A stretch of DNA of 7,144 nucleotides from positions 1-7,144 of the forward strand of contig JACZVE010000157.1 of assembly GCA_022572825.1 (NCBI GenBank). The letters are read 5' to 3'. This stretch comes from SAR324 cluster bacterium (GTDB taxonomy: Bacteria; SAR324; JACQKK01). Positions 5,553 to 7,144 of this stretch are shown here, piece by piece. The translations under genes and the position numbers were made by a program. The first letter of the stretch is position 1. Each line of letters starts with the position of its first letter. The notes under the pieces are model-generated. The model searched no databases and had not been told where the DNA came from. It saw nothing but the letters and a program-made list of their open reading frames with translations.

Positions 5553-5865
5553 AAGGACTGTGGACGAACGCCTCCGACGGGCAAGGCGCGCAGTGTTTGC
5601 CGGTCGCGCGGTGTTCGCCTGAAACGCTTGCGTGTGCCGGGTTCCCGCTTGCGAAACGCGCGTTTGTCGCTTGCGTGCCGCCCGCCGATTCCTCCAATCA
5701 GCGCATTAATTGAAGTAGCCGGCCCGGCGCGGGAGCTGCCGAGTATATCCATTTGCCCCGTCCCGCCGCGAAAGGAGCGGCCTTGCCATCATTCGCGCGT
5801 GGCCGGGATCTGTGCTAGTGTCCCTGCGGCAATTCCGGCGGCGGGGCACCCCTGGCCCGTGGCGA
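5553..5865. other. 313-base gap upstream of the EamA transporter gene
   Basis: No gene is supported. It holds the CGCTTGCG cluster at 5625-5675, a 6-base inverted repeat CGCGAA/TTCGCG (5768-5773 and 5792-5797), and TGC-TAGTGT at 5813-5821, an extended -10-like element without a convincing -35. The gap may include more debris of the genes lost to the left. Confidence 0.5.
5625..5675. repeat. Three direct copies of CGCTTGCG spaced 21-22 bases, with a central palindrome
   Basis: CGCTTGCG at 5625-5632, 5646-5653 and 5668-5675. Copies one and three are both followed by TG and a nearby TGCCG. Between copies two and three lies the perfect 12-base palindrome AAACGCGCGTTT (5654-5665). Spacing of two helical turns would put all copies on one face of the DNA, as in regulator arrays. 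It lies about 190-240 bases before the transporter start. Confidence 0.5.
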
Positions 5866-6783
5866 ATGACGGCCGAACGCTTGGATCAAACCCGCGGGGG
5901 CAAAGCGGTGGAGGCGAAGGGGCGGGTGGATGTTTCCGTCGTGCTGGCGGTGACGGTGACCATCCTCTGCTGGTCGTCCAACTTTCCCACCATCCGCTTC
6001 GTCCAACAGGTTTACGATCCCAATACGATGTCGGTGCTGCGCGGGCTGGTGGGCGCCGGGACGCTGGCGCTGTACGCCGTGGCGATACGCATGCCCCTGC
6101 CCGCGGCGCGCGACTGGCCGGCCTTCGCCCTGTTCGGCCTGACCGGCATCGCCCTGTCCACGCTGTTTCTCAACCACGGCCTGCGCACCGTCAGCGCGGG
6201 CGCCGGCAGCTTCCTGATCGGCACCGTGCCCATCTTCTCCGCCCTGCTGGCGCGAATGTTCCTGGCCGAGCGGCTCAGCGGGCGCGGCTGGCTGGGCATC
6301 GGGGTGAGCTTTGCCGGGGTGGGCTTGATCGCCTTAGGCGAGGGCGAAGGGCTGAGTCTGGATGCAGGCGCGCTCCTCATCGTGGCCAGCGCGCTCAACC
6401 AGGCCTTCTTTTACGTGTTCCAGAAGTTCTACCTGCGCCGCTACAGCCCCCTGCAGGTCACCTGTTACGCCATCTGGAGCGGCGCGGTGGCGCTGCTGGT
6501 GTTCCTGCCCGGACTGCCGGGCGTGCTGGCGCGGGCGCCGATGGCGCACACGCTGGCGGTGGTGTACCTGGGCCTCTTTCCGCACGTGCTGGCGTTTGCC
6601 ACCTGGGCCTACGCCCTCTCGCGCGCCGGCGCGGCCAAGGTGACCTCCTCCATGTACGCCCTGCCCGCCCTGGCGATCATCATCGCCTGGTTCTGGCTGG
6701 GCGAGATCCCCAGCCCGTTGAGCCTGTTGGGCGGCGTAGTCGCGCTGGCCGGCGTGGCGACGTTGCACCTCGCGGCGCGGTGA
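5866..6783 (+). CDS. EamA/DMT-superfamily membrane transporter
   Basis: A 305-residue inner-membrane protein of the drug/metabolite transporter superfamily, with two EamA repeats and about ten membrane helices; members export amino acids, nucleobases or other metabolites, and no substrate can be assigned here. The first repeat runs from about residue 23 (VSVVLAVTVTILCWSSNF) to the helix after P122 and FLAERLS (132-138). The second begins near residue 167 and ends with YALPALAIIIAWFWLGE (264-280) and a final helix at about 285-302. The paired P...E signatures (P122/E135 and P267/E280) show both halves are intact. The start is uncertain: ATG at 5866 gives a 20-residue charged lead before helix 1 but has no clear ribosome site. 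GTG at 5926 has GGAGG eleven bases upstream and would start right at helix 1. GTG at 5812 overlaps a promoter-like element and is unlikely. It appears monocistronic, with gene remnants upstream and a repeat element downstream. Confidence 0.9.
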   Translation: MTAERLDQTRGGKAVEAKGRVDVSVVLAVTVTILCWSSNFPTIRFVQQVYDPNTMSVLRGLVGAGTLALYAVAIRMPLPAARDWPAFALFGLTGIALSTLFLNHGLRTVSAGAGSFLIGTVPIFSALLARMFLAERLSGRGWLGIGVSFAGVGLIALGEGEGLSLDAGALLIVASALNQAFFYVFQKFYLRRYSPLQVTCYAIWSGAVALLVFLPGLPGVLARAPMAHTLAVVYLGLFPHVLAFATWAYALSRAGAAKVTSSMYALPALAIIIAWFWLGEIPSPLSLLGGVVALAGVATLHLAAR

Positions 6784-6785
6784 AC

Positions 6786-6798
6786 GATGCGGGGCATC
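6786..6798. repeat. Small hairpin GATGC-GGG-GCATC just after the transporter gene
   Basis: A perfect 5-base stem with a 3-base loop starting three bases past the TGA stop. No T-run follows, so it is doubtful as a terminator. Confidence 0.25.
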
Positions 6799-6827
6799 AG
6801 CGCCAAGTTACGCAATAATCACTACAA

Positions 6828-7075
6828 AACCGCAGATGGACGCGGATGAACACGGATAAACAGCAGCGGCAAAAGCCGTTGACACTCGGCTTGATCCAGA
6901 TTCTCGGCTGCCAAATACGCTGATGCGTAGGCACCTGTATAGCGCCCTGGCTTCGAGGTAATTCAGGTTATTCTGCCCGATCCTGAGCCAGGAAGGTTCG
7001 GCACCTGGTTTGTACATCCGCTGATCTTTTCCGTGACGCGATTTAAACGGTGCGAATCGGCGTTCATCTGCGGTT
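6828..7075. repeat. 248-base intergenic element bounded by 16-base inverted repeats (CCGCAGATGAACGC type)
   Basis: AACCGCAGATGGACGC at 6828-6843 faces GCGTTCATCTGCGGTT at 7060-7075; the arms match at 15 of 16 bases. The left arm runs on into degenerate units (CGCGGATGAACACGGATAAA, 6841-6860), a repeat style seen between genes in many bacterial genomes. Inside are a second perfect inverted repeat, CCTGGCT/AGCCAGG (6946-6952 and 6986-6992), and the direct pair GGCACCTG (6930-6937, 7000-7007). No transposase is present. It may be a non-autonomous palindromic element or a large RNA-fold. No flanking target duplication was found at the immediate ends. Confidence 0.5.
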
Positions 7076-7144
7076 ACGCCTGAAGTCAGCGCCTGTGGCG
7101 GCACTCCGTGACGCCTCCAGGGGCTTCACTGGCTCCAGCGGGCC
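7076..7144. other. Right edge of the window, nothing recognised
   Basis: The last 69 bases show no start codon with a ribosome site and no family likeness. The whole stretch from 6784 to the edge (361 bases) is free of supported genes; the open minus-strand frame at 6808-7104 crosses the repeat element and is treated as noise. Confidence 0.4.

Noticed and set aside
5625..5675. Short CRISPR array
   Set aside because: Repeats are only 8 bases with 13-14 base gaps, far shorter than CRISPR repeats and spacers, and no cas gene is near.
6808..7104. A 98-codon minus-strand gene in the right end region
   Set aside because: It is made of the inverted-repeat element read as protein; no ribosome site or family likeness supports it.

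Overview
The window is GC-rich bacterial chromosome. It holds five intact or near-intact protein genes, two gene remnants lying end to end, and several non-coding stretches with repeats. Base composition, coding density and the protein families suggest a proteobacterium, possibly a gammaproteobacterium with anaerobic or lithotrophic metabolism. This placement is weak because the window has no rRNA or other lineage marker.

Layout. Positions 1-2387 are read on the minus strand. A VOC (glyoxalase-like) protein gene (1986-2387) is followed by a 227-base gap with a good sigma70-like promoter, then a four-cluster polyferredoxin gene (1279-1758), then an FAD/NAD(P)-dependent oxidoreductase gene (1265 down to base 1, running off the window). 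The last two are 13 bases apart and surely co-transcribed. They look like the electron-transfer half of a multi-subunit redox enzyme, such as the accessory subunits of tungsten aldehyde oxidoreductase or a CO dehydrogenase. The catalytic subunit is not in the window and may lie beyond base 1.

The 366-base divergent region (2388-2753) separates the strands. It carries two inverted repeats, a 13-base motif in tandem, a longer-spaced 8-base inverted repeat, and a possible 21-codon reading frame behind a perfect AGGAGG. Rightward from it, a luciferase-like monooxygenase (LLM, probably F420-dependent) gene (2754-3596) is followed after 26 bases by ahcY, S-adenosylhomocysteine hydrolase (3623-4918). 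The two form a likely operon.

Downstream of ahcY is a decayed zone. The front part of a small DedA/VTT-like membrane protein gene (about 5033-5303) runs straight into the last 82 codons of a penicillin-acylase-family gene (5304-5552) in another reading frame. This is the footprint of a deletion or rearrangement. A 313-base gap follows, with three copies of CGCTTGCG at 21-22 base spacing. An EamA/DMT-family membrane transporter gene (5866-6783) comes next. The final 361 bases hold no gene, but contain a 248-base segment bounded by near-perfect 16-base inverted repeats of the CCGCAGATGAACGC type often seen between bacterial genes.

No convincing wholly new system is visible. The best leads are the acylase/membrane-protein junction, the polyferredoxin-flavoprotein module whose catalytic partner is off-window, the structured leader of the LLM-ahcY operon, and the phased CGCTTGCG cluster.
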